A DNA stretch of 64,000 nucleotides, taken from NCBI GenBank assembly GCA_018902385.1, contig JABSSW010000066.1:154718-218717 (forward strand). The letters are read 5' to 3'. A model generated the notes under the pieces. It was given only the letters and a program-made list of their open reading frames with translations. It was not told where the DNA came from and made no database searches. The position numbers and the translations under genes were made by a program. Each line of letters begins with the position of its first letter. Position 1 is the first letter of the stretch. Below, one piece after another: positions 32,848-43,732 of the stretch. Source of the DNA: Physcia stellaris. Lineage: Eukaryota > Ascomycota > Lecanoromycetes > Caliciales > Physciaceae.

Positions 32848-35676
32848 CTATTCGATGCCCCCTTCTTCTTCAAGTCCTTTGACGTATTTGACAAAGGTCT
32901 TCTTGTGGACCATGCCCCAATATTGTCCTTCTTTCAAAACACAGATATAGCGTAGACCAAGCTTTACGAAGCATTGGAACACGAGATCCATGGGGGAATT
33001 CGCATCCAGGGCGACAGGTGCGGGATCAATATACGGCGTGAAATCTGTCGGGTCGCTAATCCTTTCTTCATCGTCTTCTGTGTCCTGCCAGCTTATGTTG
33101 GTCGCCATGAGGCAAAGAGAATGTTCTTCGTCATCCAATTTATCCAAAGCAAACTCAAGATCGGGCGCTGGAATAAGGCCTACAAGTGCTCCATGCTTTA
33201 GGATAGGCAAGCCCCCGTCGAGCTCTCCGGCATCATGAAGTCTGTCGAGCTTGCCCCGCAAGTTCTGGGCAGGAACAAGAGGCGAACCAGAAATATCAAT
33301 GACCCGGTGAGAGCGAAATCTTGGCGCGATATCGCCCAAATCAGAAGTGAAGATTGGTCTGATCTTATTGTCCAAAAGTGGATAAGAGTTCATATCGGTC
33401 AAGAGGTCCTGTGAAAGTAGTCAGCTTCAAGAACTTCATGAATAAGCCATATCACTCACGTAAATACTAAGGGGCTCAATCGCATCGGCTGTCCATTTGG
33501 CGACCAGAACTGATAGAGAAAAAGGTAACACGTGGTCCAAGCTGCCCGTGAGTTCGAAGAGAATGACAGCCAGTGTAACCGACAAACGTGTGACTCCGCA
33601 CATAGTTGCACCTGCTGCAACCAAGGCGTACACACCAGGCGTTATACAACGCTCGAGACCGCCGTCGACTGAGCAGCTGGAGAAGATGGCAGCATGGGGG
33701 TAGGTGACGGTGAGATATTGCACAAGATGGCCAAAAATACGGCCAAGCAGGCCACCAACAACCATAGACGGGACGTAGATACCGGCTGGTACTTTAATAC
33801 CAAAAGTTATAACAGTGAGAAGACTCTTAACAACAAAAGCACCGCACAAATAGCGAACAACTGGCATGATTTCGTCGCCTGACGCAGGGCAAAGACCGGA
33901 GTGATCATGCTTGGAGCAAGGACTGGCCAGTTCGAAGAGTAATTCTGTGACAGCTAACTTGGTGTAGCGATTCCAGAAGCTGGCAAGGCCGGTGACCAAG
34001 GCGACCAAGAAGACCTCCAGAACGGGCCATCTCTTTATCGCTGGTACTCGCCTAAAAGTACGAGCCCACATACCGGAGGCCTTGATGAATAGAGCGCCCA
34101 GCGCACCACCGAGGACGCCAAGGAAGATGAAAACGAGCATCTCGAAGAACCTCCAATCAGTCACATAGCGAACTTCGAAAATAACAATCTTGCCGGTGCC
34201 GTAAGGATTGAGAAATTTAAGGGAAAGAGCCGCGACGATGCAGCAAAAAAACGTCCGAAACAGTGTCTTGGCCGGAAAATAATAGCTGACCTCCTCCAGA
34301 CTGAATAATACTCCACCAATAGGGGCACCGAAAGCTACTCCAACACCACTGGCAGCGGCAGCACTGAGAATCTCACGCCGTTTGCCATCATTGTGGTTGT
34401 ATTTGGAAAACAGTCGGCAAGCGATATTGCCTACGCAAGTCGCGATATGCACATATGGCCCTTCTTTACCCAGGCTAAGACCGGAAGCTACACTGAGAAT
34501 CAGGGCCAACGTTTTCACCACCAGGGTCTTGACACCGAGATAGCCGTGCACAACGAAACCACTGAGAATCACTTTCACCTCGGCCACGCCGCTTCCTGCA
34601 GCAGGATAGTATACCATTGTTGGCGGGTGTGACGGAGGAGGTACTGGCTGCAAGGGACTCAGGGATCCTTTGTATCCGTCAGTATCATTTTTAAGTTTCT
34701 TGTCTGCTGCAAGATTTTCGTCCAGTGTCGTCATTGAGAATGCGGATGGTATCTCAGTCTTCGTAATAAGCGTAAGAAGGCAGGTTCCAACCGAGAAGAG
34801 TACAACAAAGAAGACGAATGCTGCGAAGTTGATCCATCGTTCATCAACGCCAGTAGCCTTCAACGATTGACCCCAACTCGTCCACGCATCACAACGTTCT
34901 TCTCCAAAGCAGCACTTTCGCTTACTGAAATACCATTCTCCTTTACAGTATCCTTCTTTGATGTCGAAAATCGAGGTCTCGGCGACATTGACAAAGTATG
35001 CAATGCATGCTGTTATGAATCCGATGATGCCAACCAAGATCCAGCCTTGTGCGCCATCGAACCATGCATACAATCGTCCGCGAATGTCCTTGCGAGATCG
35101 TAGATCCCGCACTCGAAAGGCGTCCGCTATGCTGTCGTGAACCCAATCCGTGGAGGTGAATTGATCGTACCATACACGCTCATCAGTAAAGAGAGAAGCC
35201 TTCGATGCAGCGAGTCCATGGTCAGGTGTCCGGTCTGAGCCAAGAGCGTTGGCAATCCTGAAGCCCCAGGAACTTGCTCGACTGTGATGCTTGGGCGTCT
35301 TGATACTCTCGATCAGGGACTGACGTCGCGAAAAGCGCTGTCCTATAGAAGTATTGGGCGCGCTGGCAGTGTAAGGTCGGGCACGTCCATCTGGAAAAGC
35401 TAAGAGACTCGAATTTTCATCCATCTGTAACCGTGAGGGTAGACGACTTCGTAGGTCGAGGCAGGAGGTTCTGGCGGAGTGTAATCGGCGTGCAGCTGTT
35501 GGCGAGGTGGGCGTGGTCAAGGACGCTCTCAGAGCAGCGAATGAAAGCTCCTCCTCCTCTTCATCATTGTCGGCAGCAGTCTCAGAAGCATCGTAGGAGG
35601 CATTAGAGCGAGGCATTATAGGAGAAGAAGTACAGATAGGAGCGAAGCTGAGTCGGGGCGGTCTGACAGGCTTCAT
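32848..35676 (-). CDS. CLC-type anion channel/H+ exchanger
   Basis: Voltage-gated-chloride-channel-family protein, likely a 2Cl-/H+ exchanger of an endomembrane (Golgi, vacuole). Exons 35676-33460 and 33408-32848 give about 925 residues. A ~190-residue disordered N-terminus precedes the conserved WVHDSIADAFRVRDLRSRKD. Selectivity-filter motifs: AGSGVAEVKVILSGF (GSGxPE with Ala replacing Pro), GKEGPYVHIA with the gating Glu, and KVPAGIYVPSMVVGGLLGRI (GxFxP-like). A Glu in KLAVTELLFELASPC sits where exchangers keep the proton glutamate. Two CBS domains fill exon 2 and the end of exon 1 (PLVPAQNLRGKLDRL, GLRYICVLKEGQYWGMVHKK). A second ATG 20 codons in (MPRSNASYD) could also be the start. The subtype (Gef1 or another fungal CLC) is not resolved. 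Confidence 0.9.
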
Positions 35677-36576
35677 GTTAGCTATATCAAATGACTAAGA
35701 AAAGTATGAGGCAGCAACGAAATACATAGAGTCTTCATCACCGGAACAGGAAAGCACGAGACCCAAGCAGGTGCGCTTATGGCCCTACAAGAAAGATGAC
35801 ACCCATCCTGAAGGGCTGGGTAGGATCGGCAGGCGCGGTTCCGGCATAGTATGGATATTTGGGGCTGATGAAGGGAAGGATTAAGCAGTGAAGCAGGTGG
35901 CGGCGTCTGTTTCGGTGAAAAGTTCCATTGTTGGAACACAAAGGGATTTTGAAGGGAATGAAAGAAATGAACACGAGCCGTGAAGGCGGTGCGGTTTCAC
36001 GTTGGCCAGGTGAGGGTCTCGAGGGTGTATCAGATGAACGGGGGAGACTCATCCACTTTATGATAATGATTACAATACTCATAACTCCGGACGAGCGACT
36101 CGATGGTGGGGGCTGTCAGGTTCAAGGGTGCGAATCCTGATCACTTGACTGCATCCAGAAGGGAGCTATCGTATGGCCTCAAATAAAGGCTCGCTTGTCG
36201 AAGAGTGTGGGGATAGCGCACAGTCTGGAAACGGATCTGCAACCGCTATCCAATCATATCGACGCTGTCGCAATATCTTCGTCTCGAACTTCACCAAGAG
36301 ACTTGGCAATGTCAGTGATAATGCAAGTCGAGCAGAAAGGTAACTTAATCCACGAGTAGACCCTTAAACAAACATGAGTTAATCCTCACCTCCGGGGCAA
36401 TGATTGCTTCACTCGATCAACAACACAGAGAGTAGTCCTCATATTTCCAGTGATAGGGAACCTTATACTCCATATCTGATGGAGTATACAACTTATTAGC
36501 CAGTCCTACAACGTTGTGGTCGGTTTGTGGGAGTTGCAACTTTACAGGAGCAGATCTCTCTACTCAACGATTGGAC
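35677..36576. other. Divergent intergenic region CLC/MED22
   Basis: About 900 bp. A 57-codon plus-strand ORF (36173-36343; MASNKGSLVEECGD) ends at a stop overlapping a GTAACT word, so it could be an upstream exon of something, but no partner was found. Otherwise promoters and leaders only. Confidence 0.4.
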
Positions 36577-37280
36577 ATGGACTCTACCCAACGCACACCA
36601 AGTGCCCTGCAGGGTCAGTTTCTCTCCAGACCCTGCATCCCTCTACACTGGCACACTGACGTATATCGTAGCTCGTGCTCTCAGCGATGTGACTCAACTC
36701 ATTCAGCGTTTTGAGAATATACTTAGCCATGCACAGGTGAGAAAGGTCCTCTTCGTCTTTTCATTCCAAACCCATCGCGTTTATCCTCTTTGTAATCAGA
36801 AGCAGTGGAGTGACACTAGAATGGAGCATCTCGGGTGACTCTGGAATGGAACATCGTGCAGCGAAGACGATCGTCCTCCACTACGGCAATGGACTAGGTC
36901 AGGCAATGGTAGAGTCAGTGATTGATAACGCTACTATCGGTACTACCAGGGAGGCAAAGTACTGAATGCTCGTGCGTCCCAGGTTGAAACAGGAAACCGT
37001 AATGCCACTGCTGTAGCAACATATCAGATGGGTGTCGAAGCCGCAGGTTTGGTAAGTGCTTTAATTCTTCTTGTTCGAAGCACAAACTCTGACAACAACC
37101 CAGACCCGAGCCGCAGAAGATGTCTTATCACTTATACGAGAGCTAAAGCAATTGTGGTTTGATGGTCAACTTCAGACGATCGGAACTAGTCAGTCAGAGA
37201 AGGAAGCAGAGAAGTACGCCCTCGACGTAGGGGAGAGGCTGAAGAGACTTCATGTGATCAAGAGCGAAAGGCAAGAGTAG
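36577..37280 (+). CDS. MED22: Mediator complex subunit 22 (Srb6)
   Basis: Head-module subunit of Mediator, bridging activators and RNA polymerase II. Exons 36577-36613, 36672-36736, 36983-37051 and 37104-37280 give 115 residues, typical of Med22. The first exon reads MDSTQRTPSALQ, joined to ARALSDVTQLIQRFENILSH. Exon 3 reads VETGNRNATAVATYQMGVEA, followed by LTRAAEDVLSLIRELKQLW and a Lys/Glu-rich end. Both helical segments are the family hallmark. The second intron (36737-36982, 246 bp) is clearly longer than the others in this gene. Very short exons make the gene invisible to ORF finding. Confidence 0.88.
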
Positions 37281-37544
37281 CACTGATGGTCACGACGGAA
37301 CTTAGATAGTACTACTACGTACCTCAGGATCGAGGAAGGAAATGAGGTATCATTCGAGATGGGCGAAGAGGATGCCTCAAGAGGCATGAGATTTTTGTCG
37401 CTTGGCGTTTATAAAAATGATACCCCTTTTCCACCACAAAAAGTGATTGAGAGCCGAGAGAGCTTTGAATCTCATAGATACTACAGTAATACAACCCAAC
37501 CAAGAAATGTCCACATCCCTTCCCCCTCCCATTTCCAAACCTCA

Positions 37545-38290
37545 ATGCCACCCTCCCCCCTTCCCCCTCTAACCCTAATCGTAGCCACAACCCCCACCCT
37601 CGGCATCGGCCTCCGCGGTTCCCTCCCCTGGCCCCCCCTCAAATCCGACCTCGCCTTCTTCGCCCGCGTCACCAAACGCCCTCCCCCACCCTACATCCAC
37701 CCCGCCACCTCTACCACCCACAACGACGCCCCAAAACAAAATGCCAATGTACAAGCAAGGGCGGTCAACGCGGTCATCATGGGCCGCAAGACGTGGGACT
37801 CGATACCCCCAAAATTCCGACCGCTGAAGGGGAGAGTCAATGTAGTCATTTCACGGAACAGGGATATGCTTGACCAATTAGGAAAGCTGGAGGGGCCGGG
37901 GGATGGGGCTTCGACGAGGGCTGTGGGCGCGGAGAGTATCCTGGACGCGGTACAGGCGTTGCAAAAGCACTATGGGAACCCGGACGCGGACGTTAAGCTG
38001 GGGAGGGTGTTTGTGATTGGGGGCGCGAGTATCTACGAGCAGGCGATGGGGATGGAGTGCTGTGAGCGGATACTGTGGACGAGGATACGGACGGAGTTTG
38101 AGTGTGATGTGTTTTTCCCGGGGAAGGGATGCTAGAAGGCAGGGAGGAATGGCAGAGGAAAAGCAAGGGTGAGCTTAGGGAGTGGAGTGGAGAGGAGAAG
38201 GAAGGGATGGGAGAGGTCCAGAGGGAAGGGGATGTGGAGTTCGAGGTCCAGATGTGGGAGAGATCGAGGGATTTGAGTAGGGTAAAATAG
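37545..38290 (+). CDS. DFR1: Dihydrofolate reductase, apparently frameshifted near the C-terminus
   Basis: DHFR reduces dihydrofolate to tetrahydrofolate with NADPH for thymidylate and purine synthesis. Landmarks: LIVATTPTLGIGLRGSLPWP, then KSDLAFFARVT, VIMGRKTWDSIPPKFRPLKG, VNVVISRN, and RVFVIGGASIYEQAMGMECC with LWTRI. The frame stops at 38135 just after ECDVFFPGKGC, about 50 residues early. The next frame continues with EGMLEGREEWQRKSKGELRE and ends VEFEVQMWERSRDLSRVK, which looks like a normal fungal DHFR tail with a final beta strand, stopping at 38290. One G appears missing in the GGGG run at 38120-38123; no intron can explain it. Start chosen at the ATG directly before the first beta strand. 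Confidence 0.85.
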
Positions 38291-38663
38291 TGAAGAAGGA
38301 TGTCACCGTATGAAGCACAGGGCGGACTGCTCAAAGATCTCCAGTTGTGAGATTGGACTATTGCTACGGTGGGACTTCAGGAAGTTGTTACATGCAGCAA
38401 AGAGCGGTCCCCGTGAGTCAACATTTGCGGACAGCGGTGGGATCCTCAAAGGAGAATTTCCAGATTTCCCAAGTCCGAGATATCATCTTTCCATAGTTAA
38501 CATCACCTCTGGTTACTTCAGTATCTATCCATTGAGGCTGTTAAGCTAAGGTAAGCTGCATATGCCAATGTTCAGCGGAGCACCGTGTTAGAAGATAACC
38601 GCTACTTAAAGTCTAGCAAATCACAAAGGACCCGTCGGATCTGGAGAGACATGGAACCAGAGC

Positions 38664-40455
38664 TCACGCCTCGGCAGCATGTGGATCTATGGCTTCGACC
38701 TTCGCAGCGTTCAGCCACTTCAAATTGCCCTTCAACGTTTCTCCTGTGACATTACAAAGTTCATCTAGAAAGGCTGGCACAAACGTTCCGGGACCCTTAA
38801 CGTCGGAGCGCTCAGAAGCACGTTCAGCAGCAATCTCAAAAACTAACATGGCTGCCAAAGTCGCCAGTAGTTTGTCTGGCTTGTTGGCGACTAGGTACGC
38901 AGCGATGGTCGTTCCAAGCACACAGCCACTTCCCGTAATCTTGGATAAGTATGGACTTCCGTTTGATATCATATAGGTACGAGTACCGTCGCTCAAGTAA
39001 TCGGTGGAACCAGTAAGGACGGCGATATTGCGCTCTTTCAGTGCTAGCTCTTGCACTAAGAGTGCTTTATCGCGGTTCGAGGCGGTGGAGCTGCTACTAT
39101 CGACACCTTTCTGCTGTTGATCGGCCTGACCCAACACCGTCTTGATCTCACTCTCGTTACCTTTGATAACGTCGAAATAGCCTCCGCCTATGAGGGATTT
39201 GACAGCTTCGCGGCGTATTTTTGTCGCTCCAGCGCCGACGGGGTCAAATAGGACAGGCCCACCGTTGCGATTGTATGCTTGTATAGCCAAGAGGTAGTTT
39301 GCAATGCCATCCGGGGTCACGGTACCCATGTTTACAACAAGGGAGCCCCCATTTCGAGCCAGATCCTCAGCTTCTTCACCAAAATTGGCCATAATTGGGC
39401 TAGCACCACTAGATTCGGGCTTAGATCTAAAATCGTAGCATACGCCACGACAATAATGGATACTTACATAGCATGAGCAACATTAGCGGCAAGATTCTGT
39501 ACCACTAGATTGGTCATGTTGTGGCACAGTGGCTTCTCGTGAACAACTTTGGTGATCACACCTGGGACCCTCGCAAGTAGATCTTGCACGCTCGTGTCGG
39601 GGCTTTCTTGAGAGACTATTGCGAATGCTGGCGGCTCTGCAATCAGACCTTGCAATCGCGCCGCTGCCGCTCTTGGATCGGCTGCGGAGATGATTCCACT
39701 CACAATGGCGACACCGTCGAGGCATTTTGATATAGCCTTGGACTGATAGAGGACTCGCTGTACGTTGGAGGCATTGATGCCGCCAATTGCAACAGTATTT
39801 ACTCGTTCCTCCATAGCTGAAAGGCCTTCCAAGATCGCTCGTGTACCGTGAACCCCAATGATAGACTTAGTGTTCTGCTTGCTTTGGAAGTATTAATGGC
39901 CCGGATTGCTAAAAGTCGAGGACCCACGTACGTTGGAGTTGCAAAAACAGTACCGATCCCAAGGTAAGAAGCCCCTGCCTTCGTAGCGGCACGAGCCTCT
40001 TCCAGAGTGCTACACGTAATGCCAATGATGGCGTTAGGCTCCAGAAGCAATTTCGCTGTTTCAATATCTGTGTCTCAAGTAAGCGGACATACATGCAACG
40101 GACTCATACGCAACGGGGCAACTCTTGGAGGACTAGGACCATGCTGACGCCCAGGACAAATCAGAGAAGCTCACTCACCCATGTCATCTTGTCCAAGGTG
40201 AACACCCTCGGCGCCTACAGCATGAGCAACATCAACACGGTCATTGATGAGCAGTGGAATATTGTGTGCCGACGTAATCGAGTGCAGGATCTTTCCCATC
40301 CGTATGAGCTCGGCAGTCTCGCTTGTCTTGTCGCGGTATTGGACAATGGTGACGCCGCCTTCGACCGCCTCACGAACAACGGCGGCGAGATCCTTGTCTT
40401 CTAGTATTGCCTTCGTGGAGTCGGTGACCAGGTAAAGGGAATAATCAATAGCCAT
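38664..40455 (-). CDS. THI6: Bifunctional thiamine-phosphate synthase / hydroxyethylthiazole kinase
   Basis: Fungal fusion enzyme of thiamine synthesis: the N-terminal half joins HMP-PP and thiazole phosphate to thiamine phosphate, the C-terminal half phosphorylates hydroxyethylthiazole. Exons 40455-40179, 40067-39932, 39881-39468 and 39408-38664 give 523 residues. ThiE part: TIVQYRDKTSETAELI, PLLINDRVDVAHAVGAEGVH then LGQDDMD, GASYLGIGTVFATPTK, and VAIGGINASN. ThiM part: PLCHNMTNLVVQNLAANVAH, GASPIMANF, LFDPVGAGATKIRR, DVIKGNESEI, and the catalytic KITGSGCVLGTTIAAYL. Three introns of 50-111 bp. I looked for a TPP riboswitch in the leader and saw none. Convergent with DHFR. Confidence 0.95.
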
Positions 40456-42013
40456 AGTGTTTTGCGGGTCAGAAAGCTATCTTGGCTAGGAGACGATTTT
40501 TACCGTATCAACGTTGACGCCCAGTAAAATCTCTAATTTCACTGATCATCGCTGAACTAAAAAGGAGACTTGAGATGAGAGTGTGACCCCAGAGGGGCAA
40601 GGTTTCTTTTCCACAAATATCTAAGCAATCTTTTGCAAAGCAAATATCCTAAATATTAGGTAAGTACAGTTACCCCTAGCGTCTTTGATGAAGAAGATAT
40701 TTTTAATTCTACCCGTACGTCTATCTTTAACTGTCAGAGGTCGAATGGAAAGAGTTCCTCAACCTCGGTTTCGGGATACTTTAAGTTGAAATAGTAAGAT
40801 GTGACCACTTTGCTCATAAGCTTCGGAATCGCCAGAGCCCTTCGTGCTAGCCGGGGGTTTACAGAAGACGGTCGCTTTGAGACGGGCAAGAGATACGTAC
40901 AATTATTACAGTCGTTGAGATATGGTGAAAGTAAGATGGAAGAGAGTATCTGATCTCGGATGTCTTGAATAGCTAAGGTCATCCGGTCAATTGGAGAATG
41001 TTCTGGCACCAAATCCTGTTATCCAACAAAGCCCACTCTTGAGATGGGTGTGAGTACGTAGTTATCCTAGCACTTGACAGAGCTAGTGGAGAGAATGATG
41101 TGGTTGAGTACCGAGCGTGTAGTTGACTATCTTACCAGTGGCTATCGAGAAAGGGTTGAGTGAATGGATATGGCACAGCCGCAAGAGCGGTGATTACTGC
41201 GGTCACGTTACTAATGCTTGATGCCATCAGATGCAGAGTTCCGTCGTCAGCAGATGCCTTTAGTCCTGCAAACCTGTTCAGGGTACAGTACCGTTAAATA
41301 CATCTAGCTGAGGGCGGGTATCTGTACGGAGTAAGCCGGCCAAGTCATGCGTTAAGCCGCTCATCACGTAGTTTTATCATGAATTTTGACAAGAGATTGA
41401 TCCAATATTAGCGCGACTTGGGACACAAGATCGAGTGCAAACCTCTATTAATATCACTGTATGTTCTGGATTCCAAAGACAGCTAGGTAACGAAGCCACC
41501 TATGAGTAGAGGAGAGGAGGAGGTGGCTGTAAAGGCTTGGCTGTAATGATGCGTTCGTGCCGTTGAGTTAAATGTACCTATTGTAATTAAAAAACCTAAA
41601 TTCGTTAGCATCCCTTTTGTTTCCTCTCCTCAACTTGAATCTTGCTCCAAAATTTCCACAGACTTCACCAACTTCCAGAAAACAGTACCTCTCGACTCAA
41701 ACACCATCGATAGCCCAAGCAAAGCCTACCTGCACCGTCTATGTATTCGGTGTTCGTCAACGCCATCGTACTCCAGCCGCCGCTCAAGCTGCAAACATTT
41801 CGCATACCGCGAAAGCCTTGTAGTCGTCACTCAAGGTCTAACGGCTAGCCTACATCGTTCCTCATAAAGCCCTTCTGCATACTTGCAGGATTTCTCTGTT
41901 CAACCTGGATCCACGCATGTCTTTGTCGGTCTTGATCCGCGCCGACATCTCTTCTTCTCTGGCTCTCATCAATTCGGATCCTCTCTAAACCTTAGGCAAC
42001 AACAACCGCAATT
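40456..42013. other. Long divergent intergenic region THI6/TIF5
   Basis: About 1.55 kb, the longest unexplained gap in the gene-rich part. The last ~400 bp before TIF5 are pyrimidine-rich like a leader of a highly expressed gene. ORFs at 40734-41012 (minus) and 41617-41823 (plus) are short and featureless. No RNA gene recognised. Confidence 0.45.
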
Positions 42014-43449
42014 ATGGCTACTATCAACATTCGTCGGGTAAGCTTTGGGATCTAGGTATGAAGGAGCAACTTGCGCTAATCGTAAGCTAGGATGTCTCCG
42101 ATCCCTTCTACCGCTACAAAATGGAGAAGCTGCAGTCCAAGGTTGAGGGCAAAGGCAACGGTATCAAGACTGTCATCGTCAATCTCAGCAGCGTGGCTCA
42201 TTCTTTGAGTCGCCCACCTGCCCGTGAGTAAAGTCAGGCCTCGAAAAGAATTCCAAGCTAAGTTATGATAGACGTCATCAAGTACTTCGGCTTCGAGCTA
42301 GGCGCGCAGACGAATACCAATCCGTCTGATGACCGCTGGATCATCAACGGTGCCCATGAGGCTTCCAAGCTCCAAGACTACTTGCATGGTTATATCACCA
42401 AATTTGTTCTCTGCAAGAAATGCAAGAATCCGGAGACTGATACTGTCATCAAAGACGGGCATATTGTCCTCGACTGCAAGGCTTGTGGCCAGCGATCCGA
42501 TGTCGATATACGCCTCAAGCTCAGCGGGTTCATGTTGAAGAATGTGCCTAAGAAGGGGAAAAAAGACAAGTCCGAGAAAAAAGCTCGCCGAGCCAAAGCG
42601 AAGGAGAACGGAGACAGCGAACAGAATGGTAACGGGCACGGGGGCTCTGGAGAGAGCAACTCAGACAATGCCGATGCAGATGATGCAGATGAAGCCCCTG
42701 ATGCCGGCAGTGACGATGAGTTGACACGCCGCATCAATGCCGAGGCTAAAGAAATCGATGATCACCGTGAGGCCAAAGACGAGGTCTGGGCTGTCGATGT
42801 TTCCGAAGAGGCGGTCAAAGCTCGCGCTCAGCAGCTTCCTGATGATCTCAAGCAGAAGCTTGTTGTCGACGAGGATGACGAGGGTGCCGAGGGCGAGAAC
42901 GGCGTGAGCGCCTATGATCTTTTGGGCAGCTGGATCATCGAGACCGCTACTTCTCAAGGCGGCGTCAGCAACGTGACTGATGTCGACATCTACGTCAAGG
43001 CGAAAGATCTAGGGATCGAAGGCAAGCACAAGACTTTGACCGTCCTAGCCCAGACTATCTTCGATGACGACATTGTCGCCCAAATTACTATGCGTCAGAG
43101 CATGCTCAAGAAGGTGGGTTCTTTCTCCTATCTTGCTCTCAGGTACGCGGGCTAACAACTTAAATAGATGATTACGTCTGAGAAGCACGAAAAGGCTTTC
43201 CTCGGCGGTACTGAGCGCTTCGTCGGCAATGAGCATCCCAAGCTCATTCCCCAAGTCCCCAAGATCCTTCTCGCCTACTACCAAGAGGATCTTGTCTCCG
43301 AGGCTGTACTCAAAGCCTGGGGCACTAAAGCAAGCAAGCGCTATGTCGATCTGTCAGTCAGCCGTAAGGTCCGCCAAGCCGCTGAGCCGTTCCTTGAATG
43401 GCTTCAGAATGCTGAGAGCGATGAGGAGGAATCTGAGGAAGAGGAGTAA
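42014..43449 (+). CDS. TIF5: Eukaryotic translation initiation factor 5
   Basis: eIF5 is the GTPase-activating protein for eIF2 during start-codon recognition. Exons 42014-42037, 42091-42223, 42272-43113 and 43168-43449 give 426 residues. N-terminus [20 protein letters not shown] has the GAP arginine region, followed by the zinc ribbon with CxxC pairs in [12 protein letters not shown] and [11 protein letters not shown] Lys-rich then acidic linker follows ([14 protein letters not shown]). The C-terminal W2/HEAT domain ends in [20 protein letters not shown], the usual aromatic-acidic box that binds eIF2beta and eIF3. Codon use is strongly C-ending, in keeping with high expression. First intron follows only eight codons. 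Confidence 0.95.
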
Positions 43450-43732
43450 ATCTCTCCCTTGGGGGTTTCTTAACGGCAGACCCAACCCTGCACGCTAATT
43501 TGATATGCCTGTTACCAAGGCTGCTGCGTGATTCTGTTGTACATGATCTGGCTCACCTCCACTCATTAGGCATTCGTGTCCCCCTTTGGTATCTTAGATA
43601 GGCTTCAGTAATTCCACTCACGTTCTGCATGCACCCATAATGTTTCGAAATGGACTAGGATATGACACATCAACCGCCATCACTGCCAATAGTACAACGT
43701 GCTGGCCAGGAACCTCCCTTCGCCATCGACAT

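Noticed and set aside
36100-36160. Possible tRNA suggested by GTTCAAGGGTGCGAATCC
   Set aside because: The T-loop is not canonical and no A box or acceptor stem pairs with it.
40456-40700. TPP riboswitch in the THI6 leader
   Set aside because: I could not find the conserved CTGAGA and ACCTGAT-like elements in the proper order.
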